DNA from: Acidobacteriaceae bacterium
GTDB lineage: Bacteria; Acidobacteriota; Terriglobia; Terriglobales; Acidobacteriaceae
Length of the DNA stretch: 9,534 nucleotides
Assembly: GCA_003164255.1 (NCBI GenBank)
Contig: PLST01000294.1
Location: 1,544 to 11,077, forward strand
Direction: 5' to 3'
Shown here: positions 1-5,853 of the stretch, piece after piece
Layout: the number at the start of each line of letters is the position of its first letter
Numbering within the stretch: position 1 is the stretch's first letter
Position numbers and translations under genes: made by a program
The notes under the pieces: model-generated
The model's database searches: none
Told to the model about the DNA's origin: nothing
Seen by the model: only the letters and a program-made list of their open reading frames with translations

Positions 1-72
1 CTGCAGCGAATTCAATCCGACAGCTTTTCGCAGGTTCATCCCGGCAATGGAACTACAGGCGCAACTCCGCCC

Positions 73-3000
73 GTGAACAATTCGTATCCGGCAGGCGGCA
101 ATGACCGGCCGCTGCTGCGCCTGAACCTGGTGCGCGCGCTTGAACTGCATCGTAACCTTGCACTGGGGATCGCGGCTGTTGGATTGGTTCTGGCCCTTGC
201 CTACATTGTGAAGTCGTGGCCCGTTTACATGGCGCAGAGCCAGATCTATATCCAGCCTGCGCAGTCCAAGGTGATTCCGCAGGGCAATTCTGACAACGAA
301 CCCATCAATTCCACAGCCTACGACTCCTTTGTTCAGGAGCAGGTGCAGAACGCAACAAATCCCGATGTGCTGATCAATGCACTCCACAAACTTGGGCCCG
401 GCGCATGGCAAAAGGCCGGCGAGAGCGAACAGGCGGCTGCCGATCGGCTTGGCCACTCCATCGAAGTTGCGCGCGTGGCCACCAGCTACCAGGTTTCGAT
501 TACCGCCAAGGCTAAAAGCGGCCCGATGGCGGCGCAGATTGCGAATGCGGTGGCAGCAAGCGTGGTAGAGAAAGCGGCAGGCGAGGGCAATGCGGGAGAC
601 GCGCAACGAATTGCCGTGCTGACCGACGAACGGACACGCATTCAGAATGAGCTGAACTCCGACTACGCAGAACAGAGCGATTTGAACAAGCAACTGGGCA
701 TGGCTGCTGTGGGCACCTCCGCTCCCGACTTGATTGACGATGAAATTGGCAAAACGCGCGAGGAGTTGATCAAGGCCCAGACGGATCACGACGAAGCCGA
801 AGCGCGCTACACCTCTTTGAAGGCCGGCCAGAGCAATTCCTCAGCGGCAATGAATGCCGAGGCCGACGACATCATCGCCTCCGATGCAGGGCTGACTAGC
901 ATGAAGACGTCGCTCAACACCAGGCGGGCAATGCTGATTTCGCAAATGGCCAATCTCACGCCCACCAATCCTGAATACAAGCAGGACGAAGGAGAGCTGT
1001 CGAAGATCAACGCCAGTCTCGACTCCATGATGAAAGACCTGCGGAACAACGCGGCTACGCGCATCCAGGAGAAACTGCGCACAGACCTGGAGCGGACCGC
1101 GGGTGTTGAGGCCCAGTTGAACGGGCAACTGCGTCAACTGGCGGAAACCGCGGCCAGCGCCACGCCCAAGCTTCAGCGGGTCAATGACCTTTCCACTGAT
1201 ATCGCTCGCCTGCGGAATCGCTACACGGTCGTGGATGAGCAACTGCACAACCTCATGCTTGAGGACAGCGCCCCCGGCGGCGTTCACCTTTCAGTGGCCG
1301 CAGTGGCGCCGCTACACCCGGCCATCTCAGGAATTCTGAAGAAGGCGCTTCCGTTGGCCCTGGGCGGTTTGATCCTCGGATTGCTTGCCGCGTCGCTCGC
1401 CAATCATCTTGACCCCAGGGTCTACATCGCTGCCGATGTGGAGCATGTGCTCGGATTTGCGCCCATGGCTGTGCTTCCGGATTTTGATGAAGTTTCAGGC
1501 GAAGTGGCCTCAGAGAATCTGCTGCGCCTCTCCGCGACCATCGAGCACGCCCGCAAGCAAGGCAACCTGAAGAGCTGCATCTTTACCGGAACCGCCTCCG
1601 GAACCGGGGTCACAACAGTTGCGACGCGCGTACGCGACATTCTCGAGGCGATGGGAAGGCCCACGGTGCTCCTGGATGCATCGGGCACACCTGCTCCAAC
1701 CGAACGCGCGAATGGTTCGGTAAATGGTCTCGGCACCTCACTCGATCATCCAGCGGCCGTGCGCGGCAGCCGCTCGACGGCCCTGTTGCAGCAGGTGGCC
1801 GAGGAGGCCGGGACGCATCAGGGAAGCCTCGTGCTCACTGATGCCGCGCCGCTCGTGATCTCTGCCGAAACCGAGTACCTTGCGCGCTTTGTCGACTGTG
1901 CGATCGTGGTTGCCGAGTCGGGCGTAACCACACGGGCCCAACTTTTGGCGGCAGTCAACGCGCTGCAGCGGCTCGATGTTGCGACTGTGGGTTTTGTATT
2001 GAATCGCGTTGGCCTGGCGAAGGCGGACCCTGCCTTTCGCAATTCGATTCGCGAAATTGAGAATCATCGGCGCGCCCAAAGCAGGCCGGCAGCGAGTGGC
2101 CCCGCGAGCGCGAGCGCCGCTGCCGAGGCAGCTCTGCCTGAGCCCGAGCAGCTTCCCAGCGAGACAGATTTTCGTAGTGCGCCGGCGCTTGCCGCAAAGG
2201 CAGTTTCCTGGCCTGAACAGAGTATGCCTGCCGCTTCTGCTCAGCCGTCAAAGTCTGAGCCGTCAAAGTATGAGTTGCCAAAGTCTGAGTCGCCAAAGCC
2301 TGGCCCGGCTCCCGCTGCGGAATCGCCCGCGCACTGGCCAAAGCATGAGATTGCGGAATGGCCCTCAGCGGAGCACGGCTTACCGCATTTGGTTGAGACG
2401 GCGCCGGCTGAAGATGCCGACATGCCCTGGTGGCTGGCCGAGGCGAAAACGCATGTGCACCCTGCGATTTCAAAGCCGGTCGAACCAACTGAAGCGGCAT
2501 TGCCTGAGCCTGCCGAATCTGCGCCCGCCAAACCTGTGCCTGCCAAACCTGTATTGGAGACGGAGACGCAGAGCTTCACTCCCTGGGAGGAGCCCCCGCT
2601 CAGAGCAGGCGAGTTCCTGCTGCGGGCAACATCGTCGCCTGCTGCCCCACCCGTACCGGCAGAAGTGCCGCAAATGCAGCCGGACCTTCATCCCAAGGAG
2701 TCTCCATCGAGGCTGAATGGTCTCAGAGGCCTGCTCTTCTCGCTTGGGCTGAAGAACCTGGGCCGAATAGAAGACATGCCCTTGGATGACGACGATCCGA
2801 TTCTGGCCCTCGAGGGCGAGCGAGAGCGCACCGTCCTTGCGCACACATTCACGCCGTTTGCGGATCCTGAACCGGCTTCGGTTTCAGTTCCGCAATTCGG
2901 GCCCAAATTCGAGCCCCCAAGAATCGAGCCCAAAGCAGAAGTCGCCTCCGAGAGCCAGCTAGTGGCCGAGCCCGAATTTCTGCCACCCAGAGAGTTCGTT

Positions 3001-3111
3001 CCTGTGAAGGTTTCTGAGAACGGCTCCCAGAACGGCTCATCGCGCCTTTACTTTGACGACGATATTCAGATACTGCCCTCAAAGCGGGGACAATATAAGA
3101 GACGGGGATGA
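73..3111 (+). CDS. Wzz/GumC-type polysaccharide chain-length protein fused to a degenerate BY-kinase-like domain, with long disordered tail
   Basis: Residues are counted from the GTG at 73. Layout: membrane helix 1 near 29-48; a mostly helical, coiled-coil periplasmic region to about 410; membrane helix 2 near 425-442; then the DPRVYIAADVEHVLGFAP stretch that typically links Wzz to its kinase. A BY-kinase/ParA-like fold spans about 480-660. Its Walker A region reads TASGTGVTT (507-515), with Val513 where the catalytic lysine of GEGKST belongs. The Walker A' site is VLLDASG (532-538) and Walker B is LVLTDAAP (586-593). Residues 665-1012 are Pro/Ala/Glu-rich. Family members control polymer length and export of exopolysaccharide or capsule at the inner membrane. 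By inference this kinase half is inactive or only structural. Start: no Shine-Dalgarno lies close to the GTG, and the frame is open to base 1, so the gene may begin upstream. In another frame a TGA at 74-76 would overlap the GTG as GTGA, which would fit coupling to an upstream gene. Confidence 0.85.
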   Translation: MNNSYPAGGNDRPLLRLNLVRALELHRNLALGIAAVGLVLALAYIVKSWPVYMAQSQIYIQPAQSKVIPQGNSDNEPINSTAYDSFVQEQVQNATNPDVLINALHKLGPGAWQKAGESEQAAADRLGHSIEVARVATSYQVSITAKAKSGPMAAQIANAVAASVVEKAAGEGNAGDAQRIAVLTDERTRIQNELNSDYAEQSDLNKQLGMAAVGTSAPDLIDDEIGKTREELIKAQTDHDEAEARYTSLKAGQSNSSAAMNAEADDIIASDAGLTSMKTSLNTRRAMLISQMANLTPTNPEYKQDEGELSKINASLDSMMKDLRNNAATRIQEKLRTDLERTAGVEAQLNGQLRQLAETAASATPKLQRVNDLSTDIARLRNRYTVVDEQLHNLMLEDSAPGGVHLSVAAVAPLHPAISGILKKALPLALGGLILGLLAASLANHLDPRVYIAADVEHVLGFAPMAVLPDFDEVSGEVASENLLRLSATIEHARKQGNLKSCIFTGTASGTGVTTVATRVRDILEAMGRPTVLLDASGTPAPTERANGSVNGLGTSLDHPAAVRGSRSTALLQQVAEEAGTHQGSLVLTDAAPLVISAETEYLARFVDCAIVVAESGVTTRAQLLAAVNALQRLDVATVGFVLNRVGLAKADPAFRNSIREIENHRRAQSRPAASGPASASAAAEAALPEPEQLPSETDFRSAPALAAKAVSWPEQSMPAASAQPSKSEPSKYELPKSESPKPGPAPAAESPAHWPKHEIAEWPSAEHGLPHLVETAPAEDADMPWWLAEAKTHVHPAISKPVEPTEAALPEPAESAPAKPVPAKPVLETETQSFTPWEEPPLRAGEFLLRATSSPAAPPVPAEVPQMQPDLHPKESPSRLNGLRGLLFSLGLKNLGRIEDMPLDDDDPILALEGERERTVLAHTFTPFADPEPASVSVPQFGPKFEPPRIEPKAEVASESQLVAEPEFLPPREFVPVKVSENGSQNGSSRLYFDDDIQILPSKRGQYKRRG
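2245..2304 (+). repeat. Four 15-bp tandem repeats inside the Wzz-like gene
   Basis: Four imperfect 15-bp units (2245, 2260, 2275, 2290) encode the pentads PSKSE, PSKYE, LPKSE and SPKPG in the disordered tail. The first two units differ at one base. They look like a slippage-type expansion of a charged Pro/Ser linker; the second unit carries Tyr733. Confidence 0.8.
2524..2553 (+). repeat. Two 15-bp tandem repeats encoding PAKPV-PAKPV
   Basis: Two adjacent 15-bp units in the tail of the Wzz-like gene both encode Pro-Ala-Lys-Pro-Val (residues 818-827). They differ at only a few third positions. PAKP-type repeats are common in extended linkers, and no function is claimed. Confidence 0.75.
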
Positions 3112-3130
3112 CGGTTCTTCGACCGCATCC

Positions 3131-3154
3131 TTCCGAAGTCACGACGCTTCGGGA
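3131..3154 (+). terminator. Hairpin just downstream of the Wzz-like gene, possible terminator
   Basis: The arms CCGAAG (3133-3138) and CTTCGG (3147-3152) pair perfectly around an 8-base loop. A G-U and an A-U pair extend the stem outward. It lies 20 bases after the TGA stop. There is no T-run after it, so it could be a weak terminator or a 3' end-stabilising hairpin rather than a classical intrinsic terminator. Confidence 0.35.
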
Positions 3155-3407
3155 ACCTCACCCCTCAAGCAACGATCGCCGACAATCCCCCGGCATGCTC
3201 ATCCCGGGCGCCCTATCCAATCGTTCGCGGTTTGCGCGCCATTCCGCATCGTGACTTCCCGCAAAGCGTTTAACGCACGCCTGTGATTCGCATCACCACG
3301 ACAGACCTGAGCGCGAGGCTAACATGGTAGCCCGTAAGGCCTCTCTACTCGCGAGTTCGCGTTCCCTTAGCGAATCCGCAGGCATCAGGGACCCGAATAC
3401 TCTTTTG

Positions 3408-3413
3408 AGGTGG
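3408..3413 (+). promoter_or_regulatory. Ribosome binding site fixing the start at 3419
   Basis: AGGTGG, within GAGGTGGG, lies five bases before the ATG at 3419. This favours that ATG over the in-frame GTG at 3410, which is itself part of the Shine-Dalgarno sequence. The facing paralog has the same GAGGTGGG element. Confidence 0.75.
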
Positions 3414-3418
3414 GTAAA

Positions 3419-3694
3419 ATGACTGGTTTTGCGCCGGTGTTATGGTCGATTTGGGGTGCGTTCATTCTGCTTTTCGCCATTGTGAAGTTGTATATTTCCA
3501 GGCTTTCTCGCGACGAGGAAGACCAGATCTTCCTGGGTGAAGGATTCGAACACGAGAAGTCGGCGCAAGCCGCCATCGTGTCCAGAATCAACAAGGTTCA
3601 GCCCTTCCAGAAGGCAGCCCTTGGCCTTGTGATCGCCATGACGGCAGTTGTCGTGGTGTACTACGTTTTCGATATTTTCAGGCAATTCCAGTAG
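3419..3694 (+). CDS. Small two-helix membrane protein, paralog A of a convergent pair
   Basis: 91 residues; no named family recognised. A membrane helix at about 5-25 contains WSIWG. A charged linker at 27-62 carries EEDQIFL (33-39), F43, HE (45-46), AQ (49-50) and AIV (52-54). A second helix at about 66-87 includes AMT (73-75) and VYY (80-82), and is followed by DI. There is no signal-peptidase site. The size and two-helix hairpin suggest an inner-membrane accessory subunit. The ATG is chosen because of the GAGGTGGG Shine-Dalgarno just upstream. By hand alignment about 36 of 85 ungapped positions match the gene facing it at 3829-4110, with identity concentrated in the linker and the second helix. 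The long upstream gap suggests its own transcript; a strong hairpin follows the stop. Function unknown. Confidence 0.8.
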   Translation: MTGFAPVLWSIWGAFILLFAIVKLYISRLSRDEEDQIFLGEGFEHEKSAQAAIVSRINKVQPFQKAALGLVIAMTAVVVVYYVFDIFRQFQ

Positions 3695-3742
3695 GCTGCA
3701 GTCTCTGGGCGTGTCAACAGACGCTAAGATGCCATCCACGCA

Positions 3743-3780
3743 ACGAGCCCCGGCGGTAGTCTCCCACCGTCGGGGCTCGT
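3743..3780. terminator. Strong hairpin between two convergent genes, probable bidirectional terminator
   Basis: Arms at 3743-3757 and 3766-3780 form a 15-bp stem with a single G-U pair and an 8-base loop. The outer ten pairs are ACGAGCCCCG with CGGGGCTCGT. It lies between the stops of the convergent small genes, 49 bases past one and 49 short of the other, so it could end both transcripts. Neither side has a clear T-run, so termination efficiency is uncertain. Confidence 0.65.
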
Positions 3781-3828
3781 GATCATGTTTGTGCTGAACT
3801 ACATCCGCCGCAAAGCTTGCCGCAGGCC

Positions 3829-4110
3829 TTAGTGGATGATGTTCAGCTGCAGCATAATGTCGCGAATGTAATAGACGATAACTACAAGGGTCATGGCAAG
3901 AGCCAGCCACTTGGCTATGCGTAACGGAAGCTCTACCTTTTGGACTTTTGCCACGATTGCCATCTGGGCAGCCCGTTCGTGATCAAAAGAATCGTCGAGA
4001 AAGATCTGGTCGTCTTCGTTTTTTTCAAGGCTCCCGCGATACACATGGAGCAAGAGCATTGAAGCGACGATGACGCCCCATATGGTCCACATAATCGGAA
4101 CAAGAGTCAT
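3829..4110 (-). CDS. Small two-helix membrane protein, paralog B of a convergent pair
   Basis: 93 residues; no named family recognised. The first helix (about 3-24) contains WTIWG. The charged linker has EDDQIFL (32-38), F42, HE (44-45), AQ (48-49) and AIV (51-53), then KV. The second helix (about 66-86) includes AMT (72-74) and VYY (79-81), followed by DI. These positions match the facing gene at 3419-3694 one for one after a one-residue shift, so the two are duplicates in opposite orientation. The start is the ATG at 4110, preceded by GGGAGGTGGG; an in-frame ATG at 4143 would place that Shine-Dalgarno inside the coding region and is rejected. The conserved acidic DQIFL linker would sit on one side of the membrane and may be a binding site, by inference only. 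Confidence 0.8.
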   Translation of the reverse strand: MTLVPIMWTIWGVIVASMLLLHVYRGSLEKNEDDQIFLDDSFDHERAAQMAIVAKVQKVELPLRIAKWLALAMTLVVIVYYIRDIMLQLNIIH

Positions 4111-4112
4111 AT

Positions 4113-4122
4113 CCCACCTCCC
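4113..4122 (-). promoter_or_regulatory. Ribosome binding site fixing the start at 4110
   Basis: On the minus strand GGGAGGTGGG precedes the ATG at 4110 by two bases, with the AGG core at usual distance. It is a near copy of the element before the paralogous gene at 3419, so the duplicated unit includes its translation signal. Confidence 0.7.
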
Positions 4123-4203
4123 AACCAGGAGTGACGGTCCCATCTACGGGCGGGTCCGTGGAGAAAGCGCGGGCTCGTGAGTACTGGGGCCTCACGGTTG
4201 ACC

Positions 4204-4209
4204 ATAATA
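4204..4209 (-). promoter_or_regulatory. Possible -10 element for the minus-strand small gene
   Basis: TATTAT on the minus strand matches the sigma-70 -10 consensus at five of six bases and lies about 94 bases upstream of the ATG at 4110. No good -35 box is found at 16-18 bases, so the call is weak. Confidence 0.25.
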
Positions 4210-4222
4210 GCTCCGAATGGGT

Positions 4223-4259
4223 ACGGCTGTGTTGATTAATTTTTGAAACAGCCGTTTTC
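4223..4259. promoter_or_regulatory. Inverted repeat with T-run in the divergent intergenic region
   Basis: ACGGCTGT (4223-4230) and ACAGCCGT (4248-4255) are perfect 8-base inverted arms around an AT-rich 17-base centre, and TTTT follows on the plus strand. The structure resembles an intrinsic terminator or attenuator read in the plus direction, yet no plus-strand gene ends here. It may instead be an operator between the divergent small gene and the Fe-S carrier gene. Confidence 0.4.
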
Positions 4260-4370
4260 GGCCTGGTAGCGGGCGCGGAGACCAGCCGTCGGTCCTGTGC
4301 CAACCCCTGTTAATTCTGCGACCTGGGGGTGCGGCAGCGCATCGAACAAGATAACTGCCGTGATTCGGGC

Positions 4371-4399
4371 TTGAAACCCTGCCTGCGGAACGGTAGAGT
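4371..4399 (+). promoter_or_regulatory. Sigma-70-like promoter of the Fe-S carrier gene
   Basis: A -35 box TTGAAA (4371-4376, five of six) is separated by exactly 17 bases from a -10 box TAGAGT (4394-4399, four of six). Transcription would start near 4406, giving a leader of about 33 bases before the ATG at 4439. Confidence 0.5.
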
Positions 4400-4438
4400 A
4401 AGAGAGAACGGCAAGCAAATCAACGCCCTGGAGAAACC

Positions 4439-4810
4439 ATGTCCACAGTAACGGCCGCACCCATTCAGGAAACCGAAAAGAAGTCTCCACTGTTCCTAAC
4501 GCCGCAGGCCATCGCCAAGGTTCGCGAAATCATGGCTACCCAGGATCCCATTCCAGCCGGGCTGCGCATTGGCGTCGTGGGTGGCGGATGTTCGGGATTC
4601 CAATACTCCATGGCTTTTGAGAATCAGAGCGGCATGATGGACAAGGTGTTTACCTTCGAAGACCTCAAGGTCTTTGTGGATGCAACCTCCTTGATGTACC
4701 TGAATGGCTGTACGGTGGACTACGTCGAGACGCTGGAAGCGGCTGGATTCAAGTTTGACAACCCACAGGTCAAGTCAACTTGCGGCTGCGGCTCCTCCTT
4801 CAGCGTGTAA
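4439..4810 (+). CDS. erpA: A-type iron-sulfur cluster carrier protein (ErpA/IscA/SufA family)
   Basis: 123 residues, near the family's usual 105-125. The family receives Fe-S clusters from the assembly scaffold in the cytosol and passes them to target enzymes. The three ligand cysteines are present: Cys51 in GGGCSGFQY (48-56), and Cys115 and Cys117 in TCGCGSSFSV at the C-terminus. The ending and the GGGCSGFQY block are closer to E. coli ErpA than to IscA. A short variable N-terminal extension (1-17) precedes the conserved LTPQAIAKV start of the fold. An extra Cys91 occurs in YLNGCTVDY, at the second Gly of the GG in E. coli ErpA. The ATG has GGAG five bases upstream. The gene stands alone, with its own promoter-like element and terminator, and is not next to isc or suf genes here. 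ErpA versus SufA/IscA assignment is by eye. Confidence 0.9.
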   Translation: MSTVTAAPIQETEKKSPLFLTPQAIAKVREIMATQDPIPAGLRIGVVGGGCSGFQYSMAFENQSGMMDKVFTFEDLKVFVDATSLMYLNGCTVDYVETLEAAGFKFDNPQVKSTCGCGSSFSV

Positions 4811-4841
4811 CGGCAAAGTTCAGGCTTGGTTCTTTCGCAGG

Positions 4842-4874
4842 AAAGGCCCGTCCCTCACAAGGGGCGGGCCTTTT
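4842..4874 (+). terminator. Rho-independent terminator after the Fe-S carrier gene
   Basis: Arms AAAGGCCCGTCCC (4842-4854) and GGGGCGGGCCTTT (4861-4873) form a 13-bp stem with one G-U pair and a 6-base loop, closing directly into TTTT (4871-4874). It starts 31 bases after the stop. It also lies just beyond the end of the minus-strand operon, whose stop is at 4904-4906, and may help end that transcript too, since the opposite strand carries an A-rich to T-rich mirror. Confidence 0.8.
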
Positions 4875-4903
4875 GCGGTTTGGACGGGAGAAGGGCTGAG
4901 TTC

Positions 4904-5842
4904 TTACTGCTGCGGAGTGGTTTCAGGCGTGGACGCCGGCGGGGCCACCGGAGAAGTGGAGTTCGTGCCCGAGCCGATGCCGGGACTTCCGATCGGTGTG
5001 CTGGTCGCGCTGGCCGGCGTGCCTATGTTCCCCGTGTTGCCCGACTGCGTTCGCATTTCGGTGAGCGGGTCGTAGACAAACTCCCACTCGTTAAAGTGGC
5101 TCTTCTTTTTGTAGATCAGGATGGACTGTTTTTGGCTGGCGGGAGAAAAGCCAATGATGCCTGCGCCGCCAAACGTTTGTCCGCTGAGGCCAGTACTGCC
5201 AGACGAATTGCCCGAGCTTCCCGAGGAACCCGTACCGCCGGCCCCGGACGCTGAGCTTCCTGACGTATCGCCCGGCGCGCCGGTGGAGGGTGCAGTCCCG
5301 CTCGTACCGGAAGAGGAGCCGAAGCTAGAACCAGAAGAACCAAAGCTCGAGCTCGAGGACCCAAAGCTTGAACCCGAGGATCCCAACCCACCAATACCGG
5401 AACTGCCTCCGATCCCGCCCCCGCCGCTGGGGCCGACACCGGCCATCACCGAGCCGCCGGCCGAACCAGCGCCGGCCAGTGGCTGGCCGAAGAATCCCAA
5501 CGTCTGCGTCTTCGCCTGGCCAAACAGGATTGGCTTCCAGTCCTGCTTGCCGGTCGTGGGATCGATGTATTTCTTGCGCAGAAACCGGATATCGTTGGTT
5601 TTCACAAGGGCGTCGGCGTTGGGCGGATAGGCGTGGAACTTTCTGTAGTAAAGCTGCACTGCCCTGATGTACTGCTTGCCGCGCTCCATGGTTTCCCGCT
5701 CGCGGTCGCGCTCAATCTCCTTGCCAATCGCGGGAACGGCCACCGACAGAGCGATGGTGAACATGACGAGGAGAAACATGACCCAGATGAGGATGTAGCC
5801 CTCTTCGGCTGGCCGGCGACGGATTGGGGATGCGTTCTGCAT
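4904..5842 (-). CDS. Pseudopilin-like (GspG-related) protein with Gly/Ser-rich insert and atypical prepilin motif
   Basis: 312 residues; GspG-type pseudopilins are usually about 140. The N-terminus has a basic leader (RRR at 8-10), then EEG (13-15) and a hydrophobic helix starting YILIWVMFLL, the layout of a class III prepilin signal cut after Gly15. The conserved Glu at mature position 5 is replaced by Trp20. A helical segment (40-70), AYPPNADAL (71-79) and KYIDPTTGK (91-99) resemble the GspG spine and C-terminal region. Residues about 119-238 are Gly/Ser-rich with heptad-like GSSFGSS repeats. A compact segment near 240-262 (SILIYKKK, FVYDPLTEM) is followed by a Ser/Thr/Pro tail. The start ATG lies 11 bases after the previous stop, with GGAG close before it. 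It is the last gene of the operon. It could be a minor tip subunit, as GspK also lacks Glu5, rather than the main fibre protein. Confidence 0.7.
   Translation of the reverse strand: MQNASPIRRRPAEEGYILIWVMFLLVMFTIALSVAVPAIGKEIERDRERETMERGKQYIRAVQLYYRKFHAYPPNADALVKTNDIRFLRKKYIDPTTGKQDWKPILFGQAKTQTLGFFGQPLAGAGSAGGSVMAGVGPSGGGGIGGSSGIGGLGSSGSSFGSSSSSFGSSGSSFGSSSGTSGTAPSTGAPGDTSGSSASGAGGTGSSGSSGNSSGSTGLSGQTFGGAGIIGFSPASQKQSILIYKKKSHFNEWEFVYDPLTEMRTQSGNTGNIGTPASATSTPIGSPGIGSGTNSTSPVAPPASTPETTPQQ
5319..5381 (-). repeat. Three 21-bp tandem repeats in the pseudopilin-like gene
   Basis: Three 21-bp units (5319, 5340, 5361) are similar with scattered substitutions, and each encodes seven residues of the SSFGSS(G/S) type on the minus strand. 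Read on the plus strand they give a Pro-Lys-Leu-Glu pattern, which is only a shadow. The units sit in the middle of the Gly/Ser-rich insert. Confidence 0.8.
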
Positions 5843-5853
5843 GGCTCCAGTTT

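Larger units (their letters stand above)
3112..3418. other. Intergenic region without a convincing gene
   Basis: These 307 bases hold no reading frame with a plausible start and coding character. What can be seen: the hairpin at 3131-3154, an 11-base palindrome GCGTTTAACGC (3266-3276), a 10-base palindrome ACTCGCGAGT (3347-3356), and the ribosome binding site of the next gene. The palindromes could be operators for the small membrane-protein gene, but no well-spaced sigma-70 promoter is obvious. Confidence 0.5.
4111..4438. other. Divergent intergenic region between the small membrane-protein gene and the Fe-S carrier gene
   Basis: These 328 bases separate divergently transcribed genes and should hold both their promoters. 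I see the minus-strand ribosome binding site, a weak TATTAT, the inverted repeat at 4223-4255 and a sigma-70-like promoter at 4371-4399. The short frames crossing the region have no ribosome binding site and no protein-like pattern. Confidence 0.55.

Noticed and set aside
1955..2716. Long frames on both strands across the tail of the Wzz-like gene (plus 235 residues, minus 181 residues)
   Set aside because: Their composition is Arg/Pro/Ser/Gln-heavy, as expected for out-of-frame reading of a GC-rich Ala/Pro/Glu coding region. The main frame has coherent domains.
3053..3286. Plus-strand 77-residue frame past the end of the Wzz-like gene
   Set aside because: It begins inside that gene in another frame, has no ribosome binding site, and its residues are Arg/Pro/Ser-rich noise.
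3743..3780. CRISPR or attachment-site interpretation of the strong inverted repeat between the small genes
   Set aside because: It is one isolated hairpin with no direct repeats, integrase gene or tRNA; termination between convergent genes explains it better.
3440..3910. Minus-strand 156-residue frame spanning both small genes and the hairpin
   Set aside because: It is antisense to one real gene and overlaps the other, runs through a strong terminator-like hairpin, and lacks coherent protein pattern.
4236..4490. Minus-strand 84-residue frame upstream of the Fe-S carrier gene
   Set aside because: It overlaps the Fe-S carrier start and promoter-like region on the opposite strand, with no ribosome binding site or conserved pattern.
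5121..5630. Plus-strand 169-residue frame rich in Pro, Glu and Leu repeats, looking like a proline-rich surface protein
   Set aside because: It lies antisense to the Gly/Ser-rich insert of the pseudopilin-like gene. Its repetitiveness is that of the coding repeat read backwards, and it lacks a ribosome binding site and any family match.
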